Assembly: GCA_019310975.1 (NCBI GenBank)
Contig: JAFDDH010000011.1
Span: forward strand, 1 to 38,746
Length of the DNA stretch: 38,746 bases
Direction: 5' to 3'
Source of the DNA: Deltaproteobacteria bacterium
Lineage (GTDB): Bacteria; Myxococcota_A; UBA9160; UBA4427
Numbering within the stretch: the stretch's first letter is position 1; the number at the start of each line of letters is the position of its first letter. Under the pieces are notes generated by a model. The model was not told where the DNA came from, made no database searches, and worked only from the letters and a program-made list of their open reading frames with translations. The translations under genes and the position numbers were made by a program. This document shows positions 1 through 7,476 of this stretch, piece by piece.

Positions 1-367
1 GCGTGAGATACCACTTCACGCCGATCCACTGGGTCTCCCATTGTTCACCCGACAACGCGCCAGCCTTGTGTGACTGATACGCGTAGTCCATCTGCATGAA
101 GACGTTCATGATGAGTAGATAGAAGTGAGTCTGCTCTTCGGGGGACAAGGTATCGAGATCGATGAGCCCACGGTGAAAGACAGCCGCATTCTCGGGACTC
201 TGCGCTGCGAGGCCGTGCGTAACGTGAGAGGCTGCGGTGGTAGACTGCTGCGCTGCATTCCGGAGAAGCTGCGAGTTCTGGCGAACCTGAAGGGCCAGAT
301 AGACCAGCGTCGCGATAACGGCCAGCCCACCTACGAAGTCACCGATGTTGCCTAGAGCTTCGAGCAT
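1..367 (-). CDS. Hypothetical membrane-anchored protein, 3' end outside window
   Basis: An open minus-strand frame runs from ATG at 367 off the left edge, giving at least 122 residues. The N-terminus (LEALGNIGDFVGGLAVIATL, then VYLALQVRQN) is one hydrophobic helix followed by a polar stretch. This fits a family of short uncharacterised bacterial proteins with a single N-terminal membrane segment and a helical cytoplasmic part containing MNVFMQMDYAY and a Trp-rich end (QWETQWIGVKWYL). Codon use is less GC-biased than in the genes to the right (CTA, GCT, TTG are common), which suggests accessory or recently acquired DNA. I cannot assign a function. The stop codon is not visible. Confidence 0.7.
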   Translation of the reverse strand, partial: MLEALGNIGDFVGGLAVIATLVYLALQVRQNSQLLRNAAQQSTTAASHVTHGLAAQSPENAAVFHRGLIDLDTLSPEEQTHFYLLIMNVFMQMDYAYQSHKAGALSGEQWETQWIGVKWYLT

Positions 368-674
368 TCTACAACCGAGGCCGCCCAACTAGTAGTAGAC
401 AACCGGGCGTTCGGCCCGGTTCGACTCAACTATACACGAGCTCATCCCCTGCTCCCTCGTGTGATCGTAGCTACCCCGCTCACTTACACGCTCTCACATC
501 TTATCCGGCCGTGAGGTATGCGGCCGCCGGGTATTGTGCGGCTCGCCCGCGACGGTGGCTTGGTGGGCGGCGTTGGCTCTGAGAACGAAAGCCGCCCGAG
601 CGCGAGCCAGAGGAATGTGCAGAAGTTCACGAGCTGACAACTATCGTGATCTTGAGGCAAACACCCACAACGCA
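368..674. other. Intergenic region with one hairpin
   Basis: No convincing gene is seen here. Positions 401-421 form a perfect 8-bp stem (AACCGGGC, 5-base loop, GCCCGGTT). It lies downstream of the 675-1097 gene and upstream of the 1-367 gene, both on the minus strand. It could be a weak terminator of the first, but no T-run follows on the minus strand. A short open minus frame at 484-675 lacks any recognisable protein character. Confidence 0.4.
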
Positions 675-1097
675 TTACATAGCCGGATCCAGGCGTAGAA
701 TGTCCCGCGGCGGTGGAAATCCCATCAGGAACAGAATCGGTAGCGGCAGAGGGTTTTCGGCTGCCACCCGCTCGAACTCCTCCCCTTCCACTGCTGCCGC
801 AATGTAGTCCGCCACGACACCATCGATCTCAACACGCACATTGGGATTCTCGAGCGCGCGGCTGTACCAGCCCCGCGGCCAGTGGTGCGCGGAGACATAC
901 AGCTTTCCATCTGTCTCGAATCGCGCCAGCCGCCGCTCGCGGGGCACGCCCGAATCATCCGTCGTTGCAATGACGAGCATCGGGATACTCGTGCGCTCGA
1001 GCTTGGGTTGGTACAGCCCTAGAAACAACGTTTCAAACACCACAACGAAGGCGACATAGACTGCGACAATAACTCCAACCCACTTCAACACCTTCAT
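675..1097 (-). CDS. Membrane-anchored deazaflavin/PNPOx-like nitroreductase-family protein
   Basis: A 140-residue protein. Residues 4-28 form one transmembrane helix. From about residue 38 a split beta-barrel pattern follows: PMLVIATTDDSGVPRERRLA, a strand KLYVSAHHWPRGWYSRALE, then NPNVRVEIDG. The 'GxPR...L...YV...GWY..L..NP.V.V..G' arrangement is that of F420/flavin-binding nitroreductase (DUF385-type) and PNPOx-like proteins, which bind a flavin or deazaflavin cofactor. The start at 1097 is preferred because GGAGAG lies a few bases upstream; the frame stays open upstream to 1388, but that extension is low-complexity and lacks family character. The membrane anchor suggests action at the inner membrane. 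The substrate cannot be told from sequence. Confidence 0.65.
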   Translation of the reverse strand: MKVLKWVGVIVAVYVAFVVVFETLFLGLYQPKLERTSIPMLVIATTDDSGVPRERRLARFETDGKLYVSAHHWPRGWYSRALENPNVRVEIDGVVADYIAAAVEGEEFERVAAENPLPLPILFLMGFPPPRDILRLDPAM

Positions 1098-1454
1098 AGG
1101 CACTCTCCGGCTACTGGTCCCGACGGTCGCTGGAGCTGCGGCGAACTCGCCGAGACTACGTAGCTCGTGGAGCGTCACAGCCGCCGCATAACTACTATTC
1201 GACAGCACCGACCCCTCATGGCCGGAGACGGATGAGATTCTATGTGATTCGGTCGTCGACAGCCTGCCAGGGCCGATGGACCACAGTGGACGACTGCATG
1301 CTACCACGGGTCGTTTCGCTTCAGTGGTGGGCAGTTCCGTGCAGCAGCTCGTTGAGCACAGCTTCAATAGCCGTGAGATCGAATCCAAGAAGACGCGAGG
1401 GTGGTGATCCTTGTTGATATATTATGGCAGAAACTCACTGATGGAGGACATGTC
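1098..1454. other. Divergent intergenic region
   Basis: About 357 bases between the divergently transcribed genes at 1097 (minus) and 1455 (plus). I see no supportable gene. An AT-rich patch at 1411-1425 (TTGTTGATATATTAT) could hold the -10 element of the rightward gene, but no good -35 is paired with it. Confidence 0.3.
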
Positions 1455-1751
1455 TTGGCCATTCGTGTCGCCCTAGCGACCGTGATAAGCGTAGCTGCCT
1501 GTTGGTTCTGGTGGACTGGGCCTGCCGACGCACAGACGAAGAAGCTGTTCGGAGATCAGCACATTGAGGTCCGATGTTTCCAGAATGGAGTCGAGATCCT
1601 CGAGTTCGAAGCCATTCGCATCGTTCCTCAAATACGAGATGATCTCTACATCGAGTACACAACCACAGACGGAAGAAAGGGCCAGCTTCGATTCGCCTTC
1701 AACACGATGTGTACGATGGAAGCAATCAAGCAGCCGTCTCCGTCCAGCTAA
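1455..1751 (+). CDS. Small exported protein of unknown function
   Basis: The best start is TTG at 1455, six bases after a strong Shine-Dalgarno site (GGAGGA, 1443-1448). The frame is open further left to an ATG at 1401, but that start would bury the signal peptide. The 98-residue product begins with a signal peptide (AIRVALATVISVAACWFWW) and a likely cleavage site after PADAQ. The mature part of about 70 residues contains two Cys (EVRCFQNG and NTMCTME), which could form a disulfide after export. I recognise no family. It stands alone, transcribed away from the flavin-type gene and towards the GNAT gene. Confidence 0.6.
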   Translation: MAIRVALATVISVAACWFWWTGPADAQTKKLFGDQHIEVRCFQNGVEILEFEAIRIVPQIRDDLYIEYTTTDGRKGQLRFAFNTMCTMEAIKQPSPSS

Positions 1752-1784
1752 CCGATCGGCGTTCAGTGGCGTTGTTTCACACGG

Positions 1785-2807
1785 TCACCCAGGCCGGACG
1801 GTAGCCCGGCTCGTCTTCGCCGCGCGCCACCCACCCAGGACCTGCGCCAGCACGCGTTGTCCCTGCGGCGCCGCGACAGCAATGGGTTCCCGCAGCTCGA
1901 CCGATGGCGACAGGCGCTGCAGGCGCAGGGTTTCGCTCCGGGTGGAACCGGGCAGCAGGGCCCCGAAGAAGAAGCCGCGTTCGTGCAGAGCAGCGACGAC
2001 CCCCGGAGCCGCGCGGCTCGCCAGGGGGACGTCGGCGTACACCACGGCCTCGTCGGCGTCGCGGAGGGCCTCGTCCAGGGATGCGAAGCGCGGCTCACCG
2101 TCCTCGGCGAGTGCGCCCAAGCGCAAGGTGCGGCTTCCGCGCTGCGGGTTGCGTGCGATCGAGCCCGCGACCGGCGCGATCCCGCCGGCGGGAGCCCGGA
2201 CAAACTCGCGCGCGAGGGCCAGGTCGGCGTAGACGGAGCCCGCGATCTCCGCGACCTCGTCGGGCAGATGGACGCGCAGGGACGGCGCGGTCGTGAGGGC
2301 CTGATAGCAGACCACGCAGGCGAAGCGGCTGGCGCCGCGAGCAGGCTCGATTCCGTGGTACTCGGTCTCGGCCGGGATGTGTGCGAGAAGCACGCCGGTA
2401 ACGACCCCGCCAGCTGCCGCGATCAGGTTCTGGGTGCGCGAGTGGGCGGTCGTCGCGAACAAGCGTACCCCGGCAATCCGGAGCTCGGAATAGACGCGGT
2501 TCATCTCGCCGCCGATGCGGCGCAGGAGCCCTCGGCCGCGTTGCTCGGGCTCCACGATCCCGCCCACAGTCTCCGCGACCGGTTCTCCGGGCCGCGCCCG
2601 GCGCGTGCCCAGGTGGCCGACGACGCGACCGTCGGGCGCGACCGCTACTCGCGAGACGAGCCGACCCGATGCGAGCTGCGCGCGCAGAGCCGCCGCGTCG
2701 TAGAAGCTCGGGTCCGCGTACGACTCGCCGTAGCAACGCCGGACGCAAGCAATCAGGGCCTCGACGTCTGAGGCGCGGAGCTCCCGAATCTCCAGCTCGC
2801 CGTCCAC
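1785..2807 (-). CDS. GNAT-family N-acetyltransferase
   Basis: A protein of 340 residues if GTG at 2807 is the start, two bases after the stop of the upstream zinc-ribbon gene, which implies translational coupling. Residues 1-160 are a GNAT fold: ELEIRELRASDVEAL begins it, VGHLG is a core strand, and ETVGGIVEPEQRGRGLLRRI (about residues 79-98) is motif A, with the Q/R-x-x-G-x-G/A acetyl-CoA pyrophosphate loop. ATTAHSRTQNLIAAAGG fits motif B (the 'N...GF' region). The C-terminal half (about 165-340) looks like a second, degenerate GNAT-like domain. Such proteins transfer an acyl group from CoA to an amine; the acceptor is unknown. The reading frame extends upstream into the zinc-ribbon gene, which is why the later GTG start is chosen. 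Confidence 0.75.
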   Translation of the reverse strand: MDGELEIRELRASDVEALIACVRRCYGESYADPSFYDAAALRAQLASGRLVSRVAVAPDGRVVGHLGTRRARPGEPVAETVGGIVEPEQRGRGLLRRIGGEMNRVYSELRIAGVRLFATTAHSRTQNLIAAAGGVVTGVLLAHIPAETEYHGIEPARGASRFACVVCYQALTTAPSLRVHLPDEVAEIAGSVYADLALAREFVRAPAGGIAPVAGSIARNPQRGSRTLRLGALAEDGEPRFASLDEALRDADEAVVYADVPLASRAAPGVVAALHERGFFFGALLPGSTRSETLRLQRLSPSVELREPIAVAAPQGQRVLAQVLGGWRAAKTSRATVRPG

Positions 2808-2809
2808 GC

Positions 2810-2971
2810 CTACTTCTGCTTCTCGCGATGCGCCTTCTGGCGACAGCTCTGCGAGCAGAACTTCGCATCCGAGCGCTTGGAAGTGAACCGCTTGCCACAG
2901 TGGCAACACTCGTGTGCCCAGCCGGTCCGCACAGAGACCTTCTTGTGCAGAGGGCGAGACTTAGCGGCCAT
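2810..2971 (-). CDS. Small zinc-ribbon protein (FCS-type)
   Basis: A 53-residue basic protein starting MAAKSRPLHKK. It has a C-x2-C pair at residues 22 and 25 (ECCHCGKRF) and a C-x3-C pair at 39 and 43 (FCSQSCRQKAHREKQK). That is the pattern of small treble-clef or FCS-like zinc fingers that bind nucleic acid or act as adaptors. The C-terminus is very basic. It is the first gene of a two-gene unit with the GNAT acetyltransferase, whose start lies two bases beyond its stop. It is transcribed divergently from the broken integrase across a shared region with a strong inverted repeat. No clear Shine-Dalgarno site is seen. The specific function is unknown. Confidence 0.7.
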   Translation of the reverse strand: MAAKSRPLHKKVSVRTGWAHECCHCGKRFTSKRSDAKFCSQSCRQKAHREKQK

Positions 2972-2988
2972 GCCGTTAGGATACGGCA

Positions 2989-3058
2989 CGCGACGGCTAT
3001 TCGCAGTAAGTGTCTTGCAGGCTAGGGACAAGACGACTAATCGTCAATAGCCGTCGCG
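2989..3058. promoter_or_regulatory. 13-bp inverted repeat with inner palindrome in a divergent promoter region
   Basis: CGCGACGGCTATT (2989-3001) and AATAGCCGTCGCG (3046-3058) are perfect inverted repeats 44 bases apart. Directly inside the right arm is a second perfect dyad, GACGA-CTAA-TCGTC (3032-3045). A weak sigma70-like pair (TTGCAG 3015-3020, 17 bases, TAATCG 3038-3043) would lie between the arms, with its -10 overlapping the inner dyad. The region separates the zinc-ribbon gene (minus) from the integrase (plus). It could be an operator or a recombinase arm-binding or crossover site; the sequence alone does not decide. Confidence 0.5.
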
Positions 3059-3098
3059 AGTGAGCGTGGCCAACCTAAAACAAATCAGGGAGAGCAAC

Positions 3099-4137
3099 AT
3101 GAGTTCACGAATCACGAAGCTGGCAGAGCAAGAGGGCCTTACGCGAGAAGAGCTATTGAACCTTGCGGGGCGCGTCATCACGGCGTTTGGTGCCAAGACA
3201 CTGATCCAGATGGGCGAGTTCAAAGAGACTGACCTCGCCGACTGCGCTCGGTACTCGATGGCGATCCAGCGATTCGACTGGCCGCACCCCGACGACTGGG
3301 ACCCGATGCACGTAGACCTGTACGCCGTCGAGCCGGCAAAGGTCTTGACCCACCAAGAGCTCGAGGATCTGCTGCACGAGGCACACGAGAAGTTCCCCGA
3401 GTCCCATCCACTGATCCTGTTCTTGGCGGATACGGGGGTTCGGCTCGGCGAGGCAACTGGGCTGCGCTGGATCGACGTGGATCTACAGACTCACACCGCA
3501 CGAATCTGCCGCAGCTACTCCAGCGGGACCCACCTCGGGCCCACCAAGACCGGGCGAGAGCGTGTGGTGGAGCTTTCCTCTCGCCTCGTGCTCTGCCTCG
3601 CTCACCACGAGCCCAACGTCTTTCCGCATCCCGAGGACGCGCTGGTCTTCCCGAATAGCCAGGGCGGCTTCCTCGGCGGTCACAATTTTCGATATCGAGT
3701 CTTCAGCAAGCTGGTGGCTGAAGTGCTGGGCAAGGGCCGCCGATTCACGCCTCACGGGCTCCGCCATTACCTGGGCGAGCCTCCACATGGCACGCAGCAC
3801 TCCGCTCAAGTGGATTCAGGAGCAGGGCGGCTGGACCACCGCCAAACTCTTGCTCGACACCTACGGTCACTTCATGCCGAGCGAGACCCACGGGTTCGCC
3901 GACGCGCTTTCGGCGGCCCCAAACGGCCCTGGGACGGCCCCAATTGTTCAAGCGGTCGAAGGCACTGCCGGCGACTGTATCGAAACCGTTGATAAATCAG
4001 CAGGTTACGAGGATGTCGATTCCAGCGTGCAGCCCAGATCCCCGATCATGCACTTCACGCTGCCGCCGCCCTTCTTCAGGAACTCGGACACGTCCACGGT
4101 GACTGGTGCCACACCGCGATCGCGCACCTCGTCCTGA
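3099..4137 (+). pseudogene. Tyrosine recombinase (phage-type integrase), frameshifted
   Basis: ATG at 3099 follows a good Shine-Dalgarno site (GGGAG, 3088-3092). The frame encodes a tyrosine-recombinase catalytic domain from about residue 80: box I Arg115 (DTGVRLGEATGLRW), Lys150 (GPTKTGRERVVEL) and box II His219-x-x-Arg222 (TPHGLRH). Right after HGLRH one extra T (3767/3768) shifts the frame. The correct continuation (TWASLHMARSTPLKW, then GGWTTAKLLLDTYGHF, with the nucleophile Tyr) resumes at 3769 in another frame. Trp replaces the second active-site His, a known variant. The N-terminal 80 residues do not resemble a full core-binding domain. The shifted frame stays open to 4137 and overlaps the 3' end of the opposite-strand gene by 133 bases, so the true C-terminus is unclear. 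A sequencing error is possible. Confidence 0.8.
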
Positions 4138-4964
4138 AGTCGCTCCGAGACGCCACCCGGCATCACGAGATACGCATCCGTCTGAGATGCATAGGTGAAG
4201 GAGTTCGCCGCGTAGCGCCGCGCGTCGTCCTCACGAAGTGGGATCAAATGATCCGCGAAGCGCCCCTGCAGCTTCGACCAATCGTCGGGCTCGATTGCCG
4301 CCTCGTAGGCGAGCAGGAAACGCCTGCCCGGTCCGAACGCGCAGAGCGCCGTGTCCCCGTGGTAGTGGGTCTCGAGGGTCAGCGCCACGAGCAATACTTC
4401 GCGCGGTGCAACCATCGGCTCCAGCCGGGACTGCACGCGGACGTCCGTGCGAAATCCGTACACCCGCTTCCAAGGCGGAATCGCCAGTGCGGGTACGAAG
4501 CGCTGCCGTTCGAGTCGCCCATATGTGAGCACGTGTACGTCGGCCACTGGGAAGAAGTCCGCCTCGCCCTCGAAGCGAATGGGCTCGTCGATTTCACTCA
4601 CGCGGTAGCCGGCCTGCTCGAGCACGCGTCGGTAGTGGGGCTTCTCGCCGGCGCGCGTGGGGAGCAGATTGGCCAGCGTGAAGGTCTTCGCGGAGATCGG
4701 CTCGGGTGTGTCGACCCGGCTCTGGATGCCGGCGTTCGCAGGATAGACGAGCCCGGGCTGCACGGGATCCGGTGGCACCACGATCACGCGGATCCCCAGC
4801 TCCTCCAGCGTCCGCTTGAGCCCATGCCACTGCTCGATCGCAAGGGCACGGTCTACGTGCCGCTTGGTTCCCCAGCGCGTGCGCGTATGCGGATTGGCGC
4901 CACCCTGCACACTGAAGTGGCTGGGGTCGCCCATCAGGACGCTGCGCTGGCCGTCGTCGCTCAC
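4005..4964 (-). CDS. Amidinotransferase/DDAH-fold guanidine-modifying enzyme in the ast operon
   Basis: A 319-residue protein. GTG at 4964 is chosen because GGAG lies 9 bases upstream and the gene starts 20 bases after the astD stop. It belongs to the guanidino-group-modifying superfamily (arginine deiminase, amidinotransferase, DDAH): GLVYPANAGI (71-80) matches the 'P..VF.ANAG' block, EGEADFFP (132-139) supplies the acidic residues, ETHYHGDTALCAFG (198-211) the catalytic His, and GGSVKCM the nucleophile Cys305 near the C-terminus. Family members hydrolyse or transfer the guanidine carbon of arginine derivatives. As the last gene of an operon with an aminotransferase, astA and astD, it sits where N-succinylarginine dihydrolase (AstB) would act, so succinylarginine is the inferred substrate. 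A citrulline- or methylarginine-type hydrolase is an alternative. Confidence 0.75.
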   Translation of the reverse strand: MSDDGQRSVLMGDPSHFSVQGGANPHTRTRWGTKRHVDRALAIEQWHGLKRTLEELGIRVIVVPPDPVQPGLVYPANAGIQSRVDTPEPISAKTFTLANLLPTRAGEKPHYRRVLEQAGYRVSEIDEPIRFEGEADFFPVADVHVLTYGRLERQRFVPALAIPPWKRVYGFRTDVRVQSRLEPMVAPREVLLVALTLETHYHGDTALCAFGPGRRFLLAYEAAIEPDDWSKLQGRFADHLIPLREDDARRYAANSFTYASQTDAYLVMPGGVSERLQDEVRDRGVAPVTVDVSEFLKKGGGSVKCMIGDLGCTLESTSS

Positions 4965-4984
4965 GAGGGTCTCCGGGCTGACCG

Positions 4985-6418
4985 CTATGCGGGGTGCGGC
5001 ATGCCGGGAGGCAAGGACTCCGGATCGAAGTCTCCCGGGCTCTCGAGATGGGCCTGAGGCACGGTGCAGTAGATCGCCGCGGCGACCCCGGCCGGCCGGT
5101 CGTTGCCGCTGCGCTTGGTCCCGCCGAAGGGAAGCTTGCCGCTCGCGCCGATGGTGCCCTTGTTCCAGTTCAGAAGACCCGTCTGCACGCGGCCGATCGC
5201 GTATTCGTAGCCTGCGCGGTCCCCGGTCATCAGTGACGCCACCAGCCCATAGTCGCAGTCGTTCACCGCCGCGATCGCCTCGTCGAGATCGTGGATCGGG
5301 TAGAGGGCGGCCTCCGGGCCGAAGATCTCTTCGCGCTGGTAGGCGTGGCTCTGCTCGCAGTCGCGAAAGCGTACCAGCCCCGGCCCCACCCACGGAGCGC
5401 CGCGCTCGGGCGGAGTGCCGAGCAGGCGTTCGCCGCCGGCCTCTTCCGCCATCGCCCGAAAGGCGGCGACCTTCTCCGCTGCCCCGCGCGAGGCGAGTGG
5501 CCCCATGAAGACGTCCTCGTCCAGGGGCATGCCGATCTTCACGCCAGCGAGCACATTGATCAGCTTCTCGGTAAACGCGTCGATCACGTCCGCGTGTACG
5601 AAGAGCCGGCTCGTGCACGAGCAGCGCTGCCCGGTGGTCGCACAGATCGAGACGGCAGCCTCGGCGACCGAGAGCTCGAGACCTGCATCCTCCATCACGA
5701 CCAGTGCATTCTTGCCGCCCATCTCGAGCACAAGAATCTTGTGCGGCTGATCGAGGAGCATCTCCTCCAATTTACGTCCGGTCGCGTACGAGCCCGTGAA
5801 GAGCACGCCATCGACGTTCGGGTGCGCGGCCAATGTGGCGCCAGTGTCTCCGCGTCCCTGCACGATCTCGAGCACGCCTTCGGGCAGCCCGGCCTCCTGC
5901 CAGGCATCGGCGAGCCATGCACCGACGGCGGGTGTGATCTCGCTCGGCTTGAAGACGACAGTGTTGCCGGTCGCCAGCGCCGGCACGATGTGCCCATTCG
6001 GGAGATGGGCGGGGAAGTTGAAGGGCCCGAGCACAGCGAGCACGCCGCGTGGATGGTGGGTTGCGCGTACTCCCGTCCCGCACTCGATCGGCGCAATCGA
6101 TTGCATGCCTTCGTCGAGGCTCACGCCGACCTTCGCGGCCACCAGGCGCGCCTCGCCGCGTGCATCCCAGATCGCCTTGCCCATCTCGCGCGCGATCAGG
6201 CGAGCCAGATCCTCGGCGCGCTCTCTGGTGACGTCACGGAAGCGTCGGATCACCGCGGCGCGCACCTCGAAGCCCGCATCGCGCCACGCCGGAAAGGCGG
6301 TGCGCGCGCGGGCCACGGCATCGTCGATGCAGGGCCCCTCCGCGATCGCAAAGCGTCCCACCTCGTCTCGGGCGTCGGCGGGCGAGAGGCTCAGGAGTTC
6401 GCCGTGTGTGGTGCTCAT
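4985..6418 (-). CDS. astD: N-succinylglutamate 5-semialdehyde dehydrogenase
   Basis: A 477-residue aldehyde dehydrogenase, the normal AstD length. Visible family motifs are GPFNFPAHLPNGHIVPAL (131-148, including the transition-state Asn), VVFKPSE, FTGSYATG, LEMGGKN with general base Glu232, and TTGQRCSCTSR with nucleophile Cys266. The end (GGTKRSGNDRPAGVAAAIYC) matches the AstD-specific 'SGN.RP...A..YC' signature, which separates it from other ALDHs. AstD oxidises N-succinylglutamate semialdehyde to N-succinylglutamate with NAD(P)+ in arginine catabolism. It is the third gene of the operon, 32 bases after astA and 20 before the guanidine-modifying enzyme. It starts MSTTHGELL. Confidence 0.9.
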   Translation of the reverse strand: MSTTHGELLSLSPADARDEVGRFAIAEGPCIDDAVARARTAFPAWRDAGFEVRAAVIRRFRDVTRERAEDLARLIAREMGKAIWDARGEARLVAAKVGVSLDEGMQSIAPIECGTGVRATHHPRGVLAVLGPFNFPAHLPNGHIVPALATGNTVVFKPSEITPAVGAWLADAWQEAGLPEGVLEIVQGRGDTGATLAAHPNVDGVLFTGSYATGRKLEEMLLDQPHKILVLEMGGKNALVVMEDAGLELSVAEAAVSICATTGQRCSCTSRLFVHADVIDAFTEKLINVLAGVKIGMPLDEDVFMGPLASRGAAEKVAAFRAMAEEAGGERLLGTPPERGAPWVGPGLVRFRDCEQSHAYQREEIFGPEAALYPIHDLDEAIAAVNDCDYGLVASLMTGDRAGYEYAIGRVQTGLLNWNKGTIGASGKLPFGGTKRSGNDRPAGVAAAIYCTVPQAHLESPGDFDPESLPPGMPHPA

Positions 6419-6450
6419 CGCTTGGCTCCGAATCGTCCGCGTCCAGGCGG

Positions 6451-7476
6451 TCAGGGCAGGGGAGTGACATTCACGCGATCACCGCCCTTCACGCCCAGCG
6501 CACGTCGGCATTCGTCGGTGACGATGGGCGCCGACTCCTCGTCGAGCGGCACGACCGTGGCCCGGAAGCCGCGCTCGCCCTCGCTGGACAAAAGCGCCAG
6601 CGGTCCCTCGTAGCTGGCATCGAGCCGGCGCACAGTGCTCGGCAGCACGAGCTCGCGGCGATCGCGCACGCTGGAGATGGCGTCGCGCGACGCCCCGTAA
6701 TAGGGCCCGCCGTCGAAGGGATCGACCTGGTTGAGGTAGCGGAAGCCGACTCTTTCCAGGATGCGCACGGCGGCCTTGGCGGCGCGGCCGGTCTGTCCGA
6801 TGGCCTCCTGCACGTTGTGCGGGAAGAGCGTCGTGTAGACCGCCTCGCGCGGGAAGAGATCCGTGATGAAGCGCTTGTCGCGTGCCGAGAGGTGGTCGGC
6901 CTCGCGGTAGGAGAGCCCGGTGAACTTCGCCCCGAAGGCCTCCCAGAGCAGGTTCTCTCCCGACTCCTCGAAGGGCGACATCATCTCGGCGATGACCTCG
7001 CGCTCGAAGCGCTCGGGATGCAGACCCATCCAGACCAAGCGTACGATGGAGAGCGCCTTGCCGCAGCGCTCGGGGTGGCGCCGATAGGCGGGGTCGAGGA
7101 TCAGGCCGCCGATCTCGGTGGGGCCGTCCTCCGTGGAGCGCAGCCGCAGCATACGGTGCACGAAGCGGCGGTCGAGCTCGACGCTGCGCCGCTCCTCCTC
7201 GCTCACCTCCAGCCAGAAGTAGGGCGAGCCCGGCGTGCCGATCTTGTGCAGGATGAGCGAGCTGCCGATGATGCGACCGGTTTCGAGATCCTCGAGGACG
7301 AAGACCGAGATGCCCCGGTCTTCGTCCCCGGGGCGATTCTCGAAAGTGCGGACCGATTGGTTGATGCGCTGCTCGAGGAAGCCGCGGTCGCTCGGCAGGT
7401 TCATCGAATCCAGCATCTCCGCGAGCACAATCAGATCGTCGAGATCAGCGCGCTCGATGGGACGCAGGATCAGCAC
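6451..7476 (-). CDS. astA: Arginine N-succinyltransferase
   Basis: A 341-residue protein starting at GTG 7476, overlapping the end of the aminotransferase gene by 7 bases (GTGCTGA), so translation is probably coupled. It opens LILRPIERADLDDLIVLAE and contains the AstA blocks GLILDPAYRRHPERCGKALS, FEREVIAEMMSP, LLWEAFGAKFTGLSYREADH, ITDLFPREAVYTTLFP and FDGGPYYGA. The whole matches the AstA/AruG family (about 340 residues, GNAT-like fold). It transfers succinyl from succinyl-CoA to the alpha-amino group of arginine, the first committed step of the AST pathway. Long frames open upstream in the same register are antisense to, or out of frame with, the aminotransferase and are not part of this gene. 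Confidence 0.9.
   Translation of the reverse strand: MLILRPIERADLDDLIVLAEMLDSMNLPSDRGFLEQRINQSVRTFENRPGDEDRGISVFVLEDLETGRIIGSSLILHKIGTPGSPYFWLEVSEEERRSVELDRRFVHRMLRLRSTEDGPTEIGGLILDPAYRRHPERCGKALSIVRLVWMGLHPERFEREVIAEMMSPFEESGENLLWEAFGAKFTGLSYREADHLSARDKRFITDLFPREAVYTTLFPHNVQEAIGQTGRAAKAAVRILERVGFRYLNQVDPFDGGPYYGASRDAISSVRDRRELVLPSTVRRLDASYEGPLALLSSEGERGFRATVVPLDEESAPIVTDECRRALGVKGGDRVNVTPLP

Noticed and set aside
484-675. Short open minus frame (63 codons).
   Set aside because: No ribosome site, no protein-like composition, and it abuts the real gene end at 675.
1098-1388. Upstream extension of the flavin-type protein.
   Set aside because: The added 97 residues are low-complexity, and a good ribosome site precedes the internal ATG at 1097.
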